Part shown: one piece after another, positions 49,601 to 58,995 of the stretch
Numbering within the stretch: the first letter of the stretch is position 1
How the letters are laid out: the number at the start of each line of letters is the position of its first letter
Virus record (IMG/VR): IMGVR_UViG_3300031841_004520
Coordinates: 1 to 64,000 of that record
Reading direction: 5' to 3' (one strand)
DNA length: 64,000 nucleotides
Source: a virus
Program-made: the position numbers and the translations under genes
Notes under the pieces: model-generated
Seen by the model: only the letters and a program-made list of their open reading frames with translations
Told to the model about the DNA's origin: nothing
The model's database searches: none

Positions 49601-51456
49601 ATCTTCTTACTGACATTAGTTTTGGCTTCGGTGCTGATGGAGCTAGGACCACAATGACATATCAAACATATAGTCCTAAATTTGGTAATGCTCCTAAATA
49701 TTTAGAAGATACAGCCAAAAACACAATAGGACAGAAACTTGAATATATGAAACAGTTTAGGACTGAACGCATCAAAAATGCTGCTGCTGGCTTAAAACTA
49801 AAAGAAGATTTAACCAAGGTTCTTGTTGGTCGTAATATTGGTGGAGGTGGTGGAGGTGCAGGTGTAGAAAATAGTCAGGACAACAGTAGTTATGGGCATA
49901 CCCCCACTAAGTTTTTGATGTGTGGATATTTGAACAAAAATAAGACTAACGATTTAGTTAATTCTGATGATGGTAGAGATGATGACAGTCCTACTATCAT
50001 AACACACAATTTCACGGACAGCTGTGAAGAAATAGATGAAAATCCTTTTGGTTACACAGACACTGGAGCATCGACTAATGAGGGGAATGTTTGTAACAGA
50101 TATACTTCTGCAGAGATACACCCATCCTACCATTTTGATAGTTATCAAAAAGAATACTATAAAAATTTAAGTATGATGAGTATGGATGGAATATATTTAC
50201 CTATATCTATAGAGGGTGGTCCAAATAATAATTTAGCTAGATATACTTCTTATTCTACTCCGGCTGGTCTACCAAAAGGACGACCTATTACTATGATGCC
50301 TCCAGTAAACATTATTAGTAGTGCTGGAGGAGGAGCAGCATTAGATTTAGTTATAGATCAAAAATATACGAACCCTATTTGCAGTAAAGCTATTTTAAGC
50401 ACTTGGGATGATAGAAATTGTGATAGTGATCAAGGTTTTGTCATTATGAATGTGGCGCACGGCAGCGGTGCTGACGATAACTTTAATTTTGATACTGTTG
50501 GACAAAGCGGAACATCAGGTCCTTTAAAAGATAGACAGCAGGAAACAGATTTTAGATTTACCGCTATGAGAGGTCCGTTGGTTTTACAGGCTTGGGGTTA
50601 TGATATTAATGGCAAACCTATTCCTAACGCTAACGATTCAGCGACTGCTGCTGAGTCAGGTACATTTAGAAATAATAATTTAGAAGATAAGTTTTTGAAA
50701 AATTGGTTGAGTAATCCTAAAACCTGGCCTGCTGGCCCTATCGATCTTCGATGGGATAGACATAGAGGTATGTGGGTATCTCCACCATCTAGTAAAATTA
50801 TTGTAGGTAGACTAACATCTTCCTTGTCCGCTTTTGGATCAGCAACTGCAGAATTGTTAAACCCAAGTGCTGGTGGGGTAGACTTTTACGAAGATTACGA
50901 TTTCCATGGTGCTGACGGCACTACTCTTACTGCTAATGTTAGAAATTTAAATGTAACGGTTCATGATTATATTGGTTCTAGCATTTCTAAATGTGCCATT
51001 GTTTTATTGTATTATGCTGATGGCAAATATATGGTGATAGAAGAAGGCGGTAGTAGAAGTTTACAAAGAGCAAGGATTAGTAGTGATCAAACTTTGAGTT
51101 GCAATGGTCAATGTCAAGCAGAATTGTTTTCGGTGGGTGTAGGAGGAGGAATAACATATGGTGATATTGGTGGTATTACAGTGTCGGATACTATGGGTAT
51201 TGTTTCACAAACACTTGCTGGTTTAACGAGAGTTTGGGTGTATAAACCTTCAGATGCAGCTAATTATGAAGTAGTATACATAGGTACTAGAACTGACGCA
51301 GATTGTGGTAGTTGTGGAGGTTTTGGAGTTTATCAGGTTGCTGGAGTAGACTTTAATAGATTGCCAACAGTTGCTTCTGTGGGCAAAGTTGTAACGGTAA
51401 CAGATGGTGGGTGTTTAGCTTTAGTGGACACAAAGAGTTGTGATGGAACTGCATAG
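46621..51456 (+). CDS. Large tail hub/tip protein
   Basis: 1,611 residues. N-terminal region about 20-165 has FNLNLGFGGAETTMTMDLVE, GRVYTFIATNVDDDEVFEF and SNGRTITIRLTDGRVALENV, like the tube-hub domains that cap siphovirus tails. A long middle has no match. From about 1430 to the end are beta strands with several Cys pairs (NGQCQ, DCGSCGG). Probably the hub that anchors fibres, with a C-terminal binding part. No lysozyme or peptidase motif recognised. Confidence 0.6.
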   Translation: MPINDQYDNNLHIQSPGKFNQASSTNPITYQRFLNCDVKGFNLNLGFGGAETTMTMDLVESLVGNPPAHKANETLATFRDRCNTNPPDSDCNQLRYSGELGRVYTFIATNVDDDEVFEFSGILSDHDIKIDSNGRTITIRLTDGRVALENVQLVIGNNYSRNYTYNSAGESVNVLNILYETEKGVSHSFDNLGFDLPTDPSNPLATYSKCDYFMDSGYDDDGIPVTYVLGQFMSSDRYMSLPLSDQTIRINLDNIYNTALNRVSYMRINDTSISLMDLLQQVCEEAAGELVINTESTATGYEIVASFIDRSVPIPSDGYALGAYVQSKFPVYKSLSYGQESSYETTQNLVFGSKMRYFVEVQRQKMHSIPTKDAGAIINNPLDVVVPDMSSDATADHDKVKSQDLSEPPEESCYDPDDFTPPNGTFCNIPTGGGRIAMVLGEKLNGALTDQGIPAYTLYLSNLCGDYMGITYDLTEICSILGVADQGSALLTEEELLFSQTYESYINWATMHPNSIGSKMGAVIFGDLWGNFQEYSLKIFADIVENGSFDSFKDPALAFPDVEVSKKLFEVVHAYVKNIYDTYYGKEYVALLDTRTNQTLPKNNFQVCIGKSFNTWTNQSQGDIAFPQANANVTIPNNDPLLFIQQGVLQNVIKTAGKGYLSTSETVCNGAWFGGTSSSERGATKILSDELGNGGLGTEDGLARFLNDDNTIGSFVKYGPVDSICKRIGGTTFVFRVDLSALNPSDFVVRTEIVGTKPTAMLYLRASVSEEMYFGKISLTNSIDVYTGLGELQDDYTWVRFSIPRVKLIPTVGQEGAVGRAASRMALIALQVMTDMGSLSGIIEGDFTLRDAIADKLAGGGINPGVFDGIAANLAVTNLAKMSIPAIVPEAVAIPLQSEIRTYGPWKGVSNPSGGMNVVEMDLAPWQFGFGPNAPADSYNRLEAIGSSHAQNGTFGRLYQEKASISLAGIPEINIGVPASQLNQDGTTTGDPYNLLTDISFGFGADGARTTMTYQTYSPKFGNAPKYLEDTAKNTIGQKLEYMKQFRTERIKNAAAGLKLKEDLTKVLVGRNIGGGGGGAGVENSQDNSSYGHTPTKFLMCGYLNKNKTNDLVNSDDGRDDDSPTIITHNFTDSCEEIDENPFGYTDTGASTNEGNVCNRYTSAEIHPSYHFDSYQKEYYKNLSMMSMDGIYLPISIEGGPNNNLARYTSYSTPAGLPKGRPITMMPPVNIISSAGGGAALDLVIDQKYTNPICSKAILSTWDDRNCDSDQGFVIMNVAHGSGADDNFNFDTVGQSGTSGPLKDRQQETDFRFTAMRGPLVLQAWGYDINGKPIPNANDSATAAESGTFRNNNLEDKFLKNWLSNPKTWPAGPIDLRWDRHRGMWVSPPSSKIIVGRLTSSLSAFGSATAELLNPSAGGVDFYEDYDFHGADGTTLTANVRNLNVTVHDYIGSSISKCAIVLLYYADGKYMVIEEGGSRSLQRARISSDQTLSCNGQCQAELFSVGVGGGITYGDIGGITVSDTMGIVSQTLAGLTRVWVYKPSDAANYEVVYIGTRTDADCGSCGGFGVYQVAGVDFNRLPTVASVGKVVTVTDGGCLALVDTKSCDGTA

Positions 51457-54400
51457 TGAATCATTTAAATTATTTACAAGAACTTTCATACCTAATAAAT
51501 AAACCTGGTATTAGTGGGATACCTAAAGCTAGGGTTATGATTGCGTTGTATGGACTAACAGATCACTTGCTAAATAGTGCTAGCTATAGTTCAGGAGAAT
51601 TGGCTAATGAATTGCACTTAATGGGCGATTTGGGCATTTCTGTTTTAGATGAATACTCTGATTATTTTTATAATAAAAGAAAAAGCAATGACATTATTAC
51701 AGATTCTATTAAAGACCTTAATAAATTATATAAAGCGAATAAAGAACGTACTATTGCTGCTGCTAACAATAAAAAATTATACAATTCAATTCTAAATATT
51801 GACGAAAAAGATATTGATGAAATAGATGTGGTTTATAGTACAGCATCTTACGGAGATGGAGATCCTACTGACTGTTGCAATCAATCTGGCATTGTGCCTT
51901 GCGACGAACCCTTCACTACTTATGTTAAATATAGTGGAGAGAGCTTTGTGTTTAATACTCCCTTGATGGAATCTGGTGTGTTTGAACCTGGGGTTAATGT
52001 TGAGATTATTAAAGGCAGAAATAATATATTTGATATATACACAGTGGTTAGTGGTTTGGGTGTTGATGGCAGTGGCACTGTAGATCATCCTTTCAGTATA
52101 ATTAATTTTCAAACAATAGATTGCTCTAATGATTTATTAGATCCTACTATTAACACAAATGGTTTGTATACATCTGATGGGCTAATAATAATTACTCCTA
52201 ATTTAGACTCTCAATTGACGCAACTAAAATATACTTGTCATGATGGTGAAGAAGCTTTGAAGAGTGGAGATACTGAAACACATATTCATGGCACTGGCGA
52301 GAACATTAATGTAAGACATGAGAGAGGTAAGATAAAAGTATCGGATCCTTTTACAGCACATGTATTGCCTGTTAGACCTGAGTATATAATACAGTCTGGC
52401 ACTCATGACCATATTCCCAGTAAGTTTTGGGATTTTGATGAAGATATTCCATGTAAGTATGGTGGCTTGTCAAAAATAAAAGCTTTTACTAATAAGAAAG
52501 CTCATTGTTTTGATCAAAATAATTTTGTTTATGAGGTTGAAGGATGGCTTGGAGCACAGCAGTTTTATCCTGATTTACCTGATACTGTATCAATTCTTGA
52601 TTTTAGAGAGGGTTTATTATATCCTACCTCTAACACCAGCCAGATTATGGGAGGTCAACCTAATAAATTTTTACATAGCTCTAATTTACAAGATTTTGAT
52701 GACAAGTTTATTCTTAATATTGGGCAAAATATTGATCCAGACTTACGAATATATGACAGTAGAGGAGATGTCGATCATACAATATTAAGTACTAGATGGC
52801 CAGCAGAAAGAGTCAATTTAAGAATACGCCCTAACTACTTGACATTACCTGATGTGCAATGTCCGGCTACTGAAGAGGAACTACAAAAAGAAGTATATGT
52901 AGTTGATGATTATGGTTCTCCATTATGTTATCCTACTGGGTTTACTAGTTTTAGGAATATTAGTTTAGTAGACGTTAGAACAAATGCTTACATTGTAGAA
53001 AATACAACTCAAGCAGATAATTTTTCTGCATATACATCTATGTATAGCAAAACACTCACTCCTTTAGATGGTATATATTTAGACGAAAATTATAATCCTA
53101 TCTTGGTCAATGAGAATGGTGGTATATTTGGACGTGGGAATATTACGGCCAGAGCACGAGCAGGTTTAAAAACTTACGAATTTTATTATGCAAATTTCAT
53201 AGTAGAGAATAGAGAGTGGGACGCTAATGCTGGGCATGCATATTTACAAACAAATATATCTGTTAACGCTAATGCTGGTAATTTCTTTATAACGGATGTT
53301 GCTGAAATTAGTAGAAATGACTATGAGATTGGATCGGTGGATTGGTACATGGGTTCTGCTATACCTGCTGGCGGAAGTAATGTTTTTGAAGCTAGGGGTG
53401 GGATTAGTATTTTTAACCCTTTTAAACGCAGATGTCCAGGAAACGAAGACACTCCAGAGGGTAGGGCTGCTATTGCTGAGTGTTACCGACGAATAGTTGA
53501 GATTCCTGGATATGAACTGTGTAATGGTGATAGTGATCCAGGTTTTGTACAAAATGATATAATGACTTTTTTGCCCTATGATCTTAATTTGCCTCCTGGA
53601 ACTAAACTTAGTGACTTTATTCAACCTGGATACTTAGTAGAAGGACCTTATGTTTTGCCAGGTACTTATGTTGTGTCTGTAAGTGAGTGTGAATGTACTA
53701 GCTACTACGGTTATAATTATGGGGATTGTCTAGATTGCTGTGGGCCTGTTGTAACTTTGAGTAGGGGTTTTATTTTTAGCGATTATTCATCTACTTCTCA
53801 ATTTCCAGACACCAATTATTTTCCTTATAGATTTAGAGATCCTGCTGGCTTAACAACACAATCTGTAAATATAAACTATTTTGTTAGATCGAATAAAGCT
53901 GTATTATATAATTATGCTGTGTATGTAACTAGTCCTCCTCCTCCAGGGCCAGTGACAGTTTTTACTGCTTTTGAATATTTTGAAGTATGGCTGTCATTAT
54001 TTAGTTCTCCTCAACCAATTATATATCCTAAATACAAATTGCCGTCTCTTATTCCTACTCAAAGTTATGGTAAAGATAATTTTACTTTTAGTAATTGGAA
54101 CGTATGCTATAGACCAGTTTCATTGTCGGCTTATGAGTCAAAAGTTAGTCAACCTGGTGCTGGTGTTTCGTCTAGCACTTATCTAGCTTATTATGGTTAT
54201 AGCAGACTTGGTTGTCAAGGATTATTGCCTTTTTATGATTTAACAGCAATAGATGGAGGGCTTTGTCCTGATGAGCTAGATCCTTATTGCGTGTTGTGTG
54301 CAAGTGGGGGTGGTCACAACAATCCTTATAATATTGCTCCTTGTTTAGCTGAAGATGTATTAGATTATGAAAATAATTCTTTTTATAACCTACCCGTTGT

Positions 54401-56732
54401 AGAATCACAACAGGTCACAGGATCGGTTTATGACGGCCATACAGTACAGGTTTTAGGCTTTATTGTAATAGTAGAATTAAATTTTGCTCCAGGTTTTGGG
54501 CTTAGTGGAAATGTTACTGTAACAGGGAATCCTTCTGTACAGGTAAATTTATTTCCTGGTGGAGATACAGTAACTGTTCCGTATACACCAGGAGAAAGCA
54601 CTAGTCAACTTCTTAGATTTCAAATATCATTAACAGGTAGCGATTTGTATGATGGTGGGACAATAGTCGTTGATAGCAATGGTGAAATTGTTTTATCTGG
54701 TGGATCTATTTTAGACGAAACTGGATCTACCGTACTTCTTCAAGAGGGCACAATTATTGGTTCTAGATATGGTCCATCCTTTGATACTAGTGGAGATAGT
54801 ACTGGTCATGAAGGTAACAGTATTTTCCCAGCAGGGAAAGTTTCAGATCCAATCAGAAGATTTCCAGAAAGCGATTTGGGCATTTCAGCAGGTGGAATTG
54901 GCGATGCTGTAGAACAACAATATTATGGTTATATAGATCCGGTATCAGACATTGTAAATAATCATAATAGAACACATAGACCTAAAGATGTAGGTGGTTA
55001 TGATCTGCCTAATTTTAATACATTTTATACAGTACATCCTAAGTCTATAGAAATAAATGCTCCATCTTCTAGTGAATTATTTCGTGTTTATTCTTCTGAT
55101 GGTTATGCTAGCTTCCTTGTTGGTATGATAGGTGAGGTTGGCTTGATAGAACATAAATATTATACGCCTCCCTGCAGATTGGGTGGTCCAGACGGGCCTT
55201 GGTCCGATCCAGTAACTCCTGAAGATTATGAAGAATTAGAAATATGTACTTCAGAAATAGTACCATTATCTTTAGGCACACTCCATTTTGAGACTAAATT
55301 AAATAATTTGCATATTAATGTATCACAAGACCATGATCCTCTTGGCAGTGGTTCTTATCCTGATTCTTGGACTAGAAAATATATGGAAAATCCTGTTAAT
55401 TATACAGGAGCAGGCGTATTAGTGCCTCCTACTGGTTTTACTGTTATCAATAATGATTTAATTCTGCAACATAAGCCTTCATCTATGAGTTATGATGAAG
55501 CTGCTGGTAGTACTAATATGGGTCTGTTAAGCAACCAGCTAAGCTTTGAAGAAAATGCGGGTGAATATGTTGTTGATAAGAGAGTTAAACATAGTAATAC
55601 TAATGTTCAAACAATATTAGGTGGAGATGGAGAAATTACTGATTGGTATTGTTATCAGTTGCCAGAAAAAATAATATCAGATGATGGTTGTGGCAATTCG
55701 TATTTTGGTCCTCTCTCATACGATAGATTGCTGTTAGATGATCCTTATGAGGATTACCTCAGCATCTATCAAGATAAATGCTGTAAGACTAGAGGTTGCA
55801 GCTGTGCAGACGGCGACTATAATGCTTTTGGTATACATGACATAAGTACGGTTAATGGAGTAGGCGGTAGACCCGGTGATGAGTCAACACAAGCACTCTT
55901 ACATTTTAAGGTATTAGAACGTTTTTGTTACGAGTCTAAAACACAATGGGATTACAATGTTTTTATAAACGGGCCAGCGATTGATGATAGAAGGAGGCGT
56001 GATGGGACTTTAATTGCTCCCCCCGGCAATACGTTCTATGATATGGGTTACCTTATAGACCAATCAAATGCATTTCAAGTTTTTCCAGTATCTGGTGAAA
56101 GCTGTTGTGAGTTTCCAGCATCTACTCCTTGCCCTATTATGCAAACTTATATAGACATAGGGAGTACTCTATATAATAGTCTTCCAGGTTGTATAAATGC
56201 TTATGAGGCTTTGGACGGAAGGCATGTAACGTACAATTTAACTGTTCCAGGAAACCCCGACGGAATCGGAAGTACAGGAAAATCGCAAGGCACTTCAGGT
56301 CAGACGGGTCATCTGCAATATTACTTTGATAAAGATATTGATGGATATGGTTCAACGTTATATTTAAGAGCAGGGTATGGTATTGTATATCAGTTTCCAG
56401 AAATTTATGATACTAGTATTGGTGACTCCGTCCCAGGGGAATGGTACGTTGCCGATACCTGTGAGTCTGGTATAGTTCCTGGTCCTGGAGTTCCTGGTTC
56501 AAGCGGTCCATATCCGAGGTTGGAGATACCATATGATACTTACGATGTTTTTCAATACACACCATGGTTAGCCGTAGACTGTGATAGTGTAGACTCAAAA
56601 AGCAATCAATTTGTACTGGAAGCGCCTGATGGTGCTTGGACTGTTACTGTTAATATAGGTGGAGATTGCAAGGTGGGTTTTTTAAATAGTATGGCAAATT
56701 GTCTAATGGGAGATAAAAACATATATCCATGA
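51456..56732 (+). CDS. Large Cys-rich tail tip protein (receptor-binding candidate)
   Basis: 1,758 residues from GTG 51456, sharing a base with the upstream TAG. N-terminal 120 residues are helical; the rest is Gly/Ser/Tyr/Pro-rich beta structure with many Cys, including CECTSYYGYNYGDCLDCCGP (about 745-765) and CCKTRGCSCADGDYN (about 1438-1452). Cys pairs suggest disulphides or metal sites, unusual for a cytoplasmically made virion protein. Its size and last position in the structural run suggest a tip or side fibre protein contacting the host surface. Confidence 0.6.
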   Translation: MNHLNYLQELSYLINKPGISGIPKARVMIALYGLTDHLLNSASYSSGELANELHLMGDLGISVLDEYSDYFYNKRKSNDIITDSIKDLNKLYKANKERTIAAANNKKLYNSILNIDEKDIDEIDVVYSTASYGDGDPTDCCNQSGIVPCDEPFTTYVKYSGESFVFNTPLMESGVFEPGVNVEIIKGRNNIFDIYTVVSGLGVDGSGTVDHPFSIINFQTIDCSNDLLDPTINTNGLYTSDGLIIITPNLDSQLTQLKYTCHDGEEALKSGDTETHIHGTGENINVRHERGKIKVSDPFTAHVLPVRPEYIIQSGTHDHIPSKFWDFDEDIPCKYGGLSKIKAFTNKKAHCFDQNNFVYEVEGWLGAQQFYPDLPDTVSILDFREGLLYPTSNTSQIMGGQPNKFLHSSNLQDFDDKFILNIGQNIDPDLRIYDSRGDVDHTILSTRWPAERVNLRIRPNYLTLPDVQCPATEEELQKEVYVVDDYGSPLCYPTGFTSFRNISLVDVRTNAYIVENTTQADNFSAYTSMYSKTLTPLDGIYLDENYNPILVNENGGIFGRGNITARARAGLKTYEFYYANFIVENREWDANAGHAYLQTNISVNANAGNFFITDVAEISRNDYEIGSVDWYMGSAIPAGGSNVFEARGGISIFNPFKRRCPGNEDTPEGRAAIAECYRRIVEIPGYELCNGDSDPGFVQNDIMTFLPYDLNLPPGTKLSDFIQPGYLVEGPYVLPGTYVVSVSECECTSYYGYNYGDCLDCCGPVVTLSRGFIFSDYSSTSQFPDTNYFPYRFRDPAGLTTQSVNINYFVRSNKAVLYNYAVYVTSPPPPGPVTVFTAFEYFEVWLSLFSSPQPIIYPKYKLPSLIPTQSYGKDNFTFSNWNVCYRPVSLSAYESKVSQPGAGVSSSTYLAYYGYSRLGCQGLLPFYDLTAIDGGLCPDELDPYCVLCASGGGHNNPYNIAPCLAEDVLDYENNSFYNLPVVESQQVTGSVYDGHTVQVLGFIVIVELNFAPGFGLSGNVTVTGNPSVQVNLFPGGDTVTVPYTPGESTSQLLRFQISLTGSDLYDGGTIVVDSNGEIVLSGGSILDETGSTVLLQEGTIIGSRYGPSFDTSGDSTGHEGNSIFPAGKVSDPIRRFPESDLGISAGGIGDAVEQQYYGYIDPVSDIVNNHNRTHRPKDVGGYDLPNFNTFYTVHPKSIEINAPSSSELFRVYSSDGYASFLVGMIGEVGLIEHKYYTPPCRLGGPDGPWSDPVTPEDYEELEICTSEIVPLSLGTLHFETKLNNLHINVSQDHDPLGSGSYPDSWTRKYMENPVNYTGAGVLVPPTGFTVINNDLILQHKPSSMSYDEAAGSTNMGLLSNQLSFEENAGEYVVDKRVKHSNTNVQTILGGDGEITDWYCYQLPEKIISDDGCGNSYFGPLSYDRLLLDDPYEDYLSIYQDKCCKTRGCSCADGDYNAFGIHDISTVNGVGGRPGDESTQALLHFKVLERFCYESKTQWDYNVFINGPAIDDRRRRDGTLIAPPGNTFYDMGYLIDQSNAFQVFPVSGESCCEFPASTPCPIMQTYIDIGSTLYNSLPGCINAYEALDGRHVTYNLTVPGNPDGIGSTGKSQGTSGQTGHLQYYFDKDIDGYGSTLYLRAGYGIVYQFPEIYDTSIGDSVPGEWYVADTCESGIVPGPGVPGSSGPYPRLEIPYDTYDVFQYTPWLAVDCDSVDSKSNQFVLEAPDGAWTVTVNIGGDCKVGFLNSMANCLMGDKNIYP

Positions 56733-57184
56733 AAATTAAAAATAAAAAAGCAAAAATATTAGTTTTAGTATTACAGGCACTAGGTTGTCGTGTAACTTTT
56801 ACAGATGAAGATGCGACATTTAGTCCTATTGGTGTTGTTAACGAGAAATTAAAAGAAGAGATATTAGAACATAAGACTGAGATACAAGAAGAACTAGGTT
56901 CAGATATTAGACTTATGTCTATATCAGGTAGTAAAAATTGTGTAGGTCATGAATTACAATTGTTAATAAACAAATATTATCCAGATATATCCTGTGAAAG
57001 CATTCAGTCTAAATTAGATGAATATGATGCAAGAGGTTGCTTATGGTGTGAAACTAACAAAAGTATTGTTATTAGAGAAGTACAGCAATTTGCTCGCAAG
57101 CACGATATACAATCAACTTACGAGCAGATTAGAACTGTAGTAAAAAAGGCTATATCAAACGCTAAGAAAACGATTATTTCTTAG
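56729..57184 (+). CDS. Cys-domain protein related to the one at 7067-7687
   Basis: 151 residues. The C-terminal domain (about 72-151) runs NCVGHELQLLINKYYP, SCESIQSKLDEYDARG, LWCETNKSIVIREVQQFARK, matching the order G-x-x-L ... C ... G-x-x-WCE-x-N of the gene near the terminase. The N-terminal 70 residues (ILVLVLQALGCRVTFTDEDA) look like a small alpha/beta module. Overlaps the tail tip gene (ATGA) and converges with the minus-strand operon by 11 bases. Function unknown. Confidence 0.65.
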   Translation: MKIKNKKAKILVLVLQALGCRVTFTDEDATFSPIGVVNEKLKEEILEHKTEIQEELGSDIRLMSISGSKNCVGHELQLLINKYYPDISCESIQSKLDEYDARGCLWCETNKSIVIREVQQFARKHDIQSTYEQIRTVVKKAISNAKKTIIS

Positions 57185-57497
57185 GAGGTTTATATTTGTA
57201 CCAGCCTCTATTTTCGAGCCAGTTACCTTCAGCATCTTTACGCTTAGGAAATAGTGTACCACCCTTTTTATGTTGTCCGAAGCCAAGAACAGCTCCACAG
57301 TCCATACAGCGCAGTTCGTAATATTCGTTGTCGTCTACAACTCTAACCACAAACCTAATGTTTTCAGACCCACATACGCCACACTTAGCTTCTCCAAAAA
57401 TTTCTTGGATATTTGCTATTTCTTTAAAAAGTTCTTTTTGACCAGCTCCGTCTAATTCAAACTCAAGCTTGTCTCCAACCTTATATTTAGCTTTCAT
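57174..57497 (-). CDS. Zinc-ribbon protein
   Basis: 107 residues from ATG 57497, which has AGAGGAG upstream; a GTG at 57503 is possible. Two Cys pairs, CGVCGSENIRF and CMDCGAVLGFGQH, form a four-Cys zinc ribbon. C-terminus has KRKDAEGNWLENRGWYKY. I know similar small proteins next to single-strand annealing genes in phages, which supports a role in the recombination operon. Last gene of the leftward operon. Confidence 0.7.
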   Translation of the reverse strand: MKAKYKVGDKLEFELDGAGQKELFKEIANIQEIFGEAKCGVCGSENIRFVVRVVDDNEYYELRCMDCGAVLGFGQHKKGGTLFPKRKDAEGNWLENRGWYKYKPPKK

Positions 57498-58201
57498 CGC
57501 CACTCCTCTGTGTAACCTTTAATAAATTCAGGAACACTATCAGTATCTTGTTGATAACCAGATAGCTGTCTTATAATAGTCACACCTTCTCTATGAGTCA
57601 AATTTCTTATGTTATTATTATCTAATTCCATGTGCTCTGCTAAAGTTAAAGCATTAATATCTAGGCGTTTACATAATACATCCATAAAATTAATTTGAGT
57701 ATCACTAATCTTATTAACATTATCACCATCAATGTCTGCCACTTCTTCTGCCAGTTCTTCAGCAGCTACAACCTTTCTAAGCCTAAGTCCTCTGCGTAAT
57801 GCTCTACCTTCAGCCCTTGTTTCTGCTACGGCAACAGGGTGGTTACGAAAAATTTTATCACAATTGCCCCAAAATACGTCTGCTGCGCCATTAACGATCC
57901 TGGTTTTAATTTCTACTGGTGTCTTACTATCATTTAAAACATAGGTCAGAGAATGGACTACAGTGGCTCTATTGCCGTTTTCTGGGTCTGGAGACTGTGT
58001 TACTTCTGAAGTAGAGTTAATAACGGTGCAATCTAGAGCGATCTCAAAAATTCTACGCAAACCATCAGTAGTTGGATTGCCTTTAATCTTCTCATCATCT
58101 GATAATAATTCTAGTACATAATCAGTCCACCCTATATCATTAGGTGTTACTTGTTGTTGAGTTTCTGTTTTCTCTTCAGTTTGTTTTTTAACTCTTGGCA
58201 T
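57494..58201 (-). CDS. Single-strand annealing-type recombination protein candidate
   Basis: 235 residues. Charged N-terminus, then WTDYVLELLSDDEKIKGNPT, TTDGLRRIFE and VAVAETRAEGRALRRGLRLR (about 122-141). The A-x-T-R-A-x-x-R-A-L-R signature is found in RecT/Sak/Rad52-like annealing proteins, which pair complementary single strands. The C-terminal 70 residues are a small helical domain. Clustering with SSB and a zinc ribbon agrees. The family assignment is an inference from this motif and context. Confidence 0.55.
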   Translation of the reverse strand: MPRVKKQTEEKTETQQQVTPNDIGWTDYVLELLSDDEKIKGNPTTDGLRRIFEIALDCTVINSTSEVTQSPDPENGNRATVVHSLTYVLNDSKTPVEIKTRIVNGAADVFWGNCDKIFRNHPVAVAETRAEGRALRRGLRLRKVVAAEELAEEVADIDGDNVNKISDTQINFMDVLCKRLDINALTLAEHMELDNNNIRNLTHREGVTIIRQLSGYQQDTDSVPEFIKGYTEEWR

Positions 58202-58995
58202 TATTCATCCTTTATAGTAAAAGTCTTGTCCTTGCTATTCTTTAAATCTTCTAATACTTTTTGCAGCTTATTGAAAATCAATTTTGCTCTTGTGGGAGTA
58301 AAATCTTTTTGTTGTTGAATTCTTATAAGCTTCATTCCTTTACCAATAATTAGTCCGGTCTTTTTCCTGTCGTATTGTTGATTTCTGGTGAGGGTTTCTT
58401 GGCCCCACACTGGCTCAAAATGAGAAGGTCCGTCAACCTCTATTGCTGTAGTAAGTTCTGGGAGATAAATGTCAATCTGCAGTTTGGTATTAGACAATAC
58501 TTGCTCTTTATGAAACTCTACCCTATAGCCATTGTCAATAAGGTGTTTGAGTAAAAATTTTTCTAGTTTTGATCCTGTTTTACTACTTTCTCTTACTCCA
58601 GCTAGTGCTGAGTTTAATATATTAGCTTTCTTATTGTCTGACAGTTTGTCCCAAGATTGCTTGGCCTTTAGTTTTCTGTCTGCCAACTCTGCTTCACTAA
58701 GGCTGTTCCAAGAATGATGAATACCTAGACCTATTTTACTTTTCTCTTCTGCTGTTCTTTGCTTTCCTTTTGTAGGGTGTTTATGTACACCTTTCTTAAG
58801 AGCATTGCTTTGAGCCTGGCTTTTATCTCTAATAGGTATTTCAAACTTATTGGCATCTCTTCTTATTTTATTAGCATAAGTATTTAGCTGTTTCGCTATA
58901 GCTGCAAAACTCAATTTGTCTTTTGTGTATAGTTTTTCAATAACGTTTTTTTGTTCTGTTTCAGAGAGTTTACTATATTTGGGCATAATCTGCAT
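58201..58995 (-). CDS. PD-(D/E)XK (Vsr-like) endonuclease with modular N-terminus
   Basis: 264 residues from ATG 58995 (58986 is an alternative). N-terminal helix-turn-helix (SFAAIAKQLNTYANKIRRDA) and NUMOD-like basic segments (SKIGLGIHHSW). C-terminal nuclease core about 140-255: SKLEKFLLKHLIDNGY, LQIDIYLPELTTAIEVDGPS, RNQQYDRKKTGLIIGKGMKL, IRIQQ. This is the arrangement of very-short-patch-repair and related homing nucleases (D ... E-V-D-G). It may be a free-standing homing endonuclease or a repair enzyme of the operon. Confidence 0.75.
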   Translation of the reverse strand: MQIMPKYSKLSETEQKNVIEKLYTKDKLSFAAIAKQLNTYANKIRRDANKFEIPIRDKSQAQSNALKKGVHKHPTKGKQRTAEEKSKIGLGIHHSWNSLSEAELADRKLKAKQSWDKLSDNKKANILNSALAGVRESSKTGSKLEKFLLKHLIDNGYRVEFHKEQVLSNTKLQIDIYLPELTTAIEVDGPSHFEPVWGQETLTRNQQYDRKKTGLIIGKGMKLIRIQQQKDFTPTRAKLIFNKLQKVLEDLKNSKDKTFTIKDE

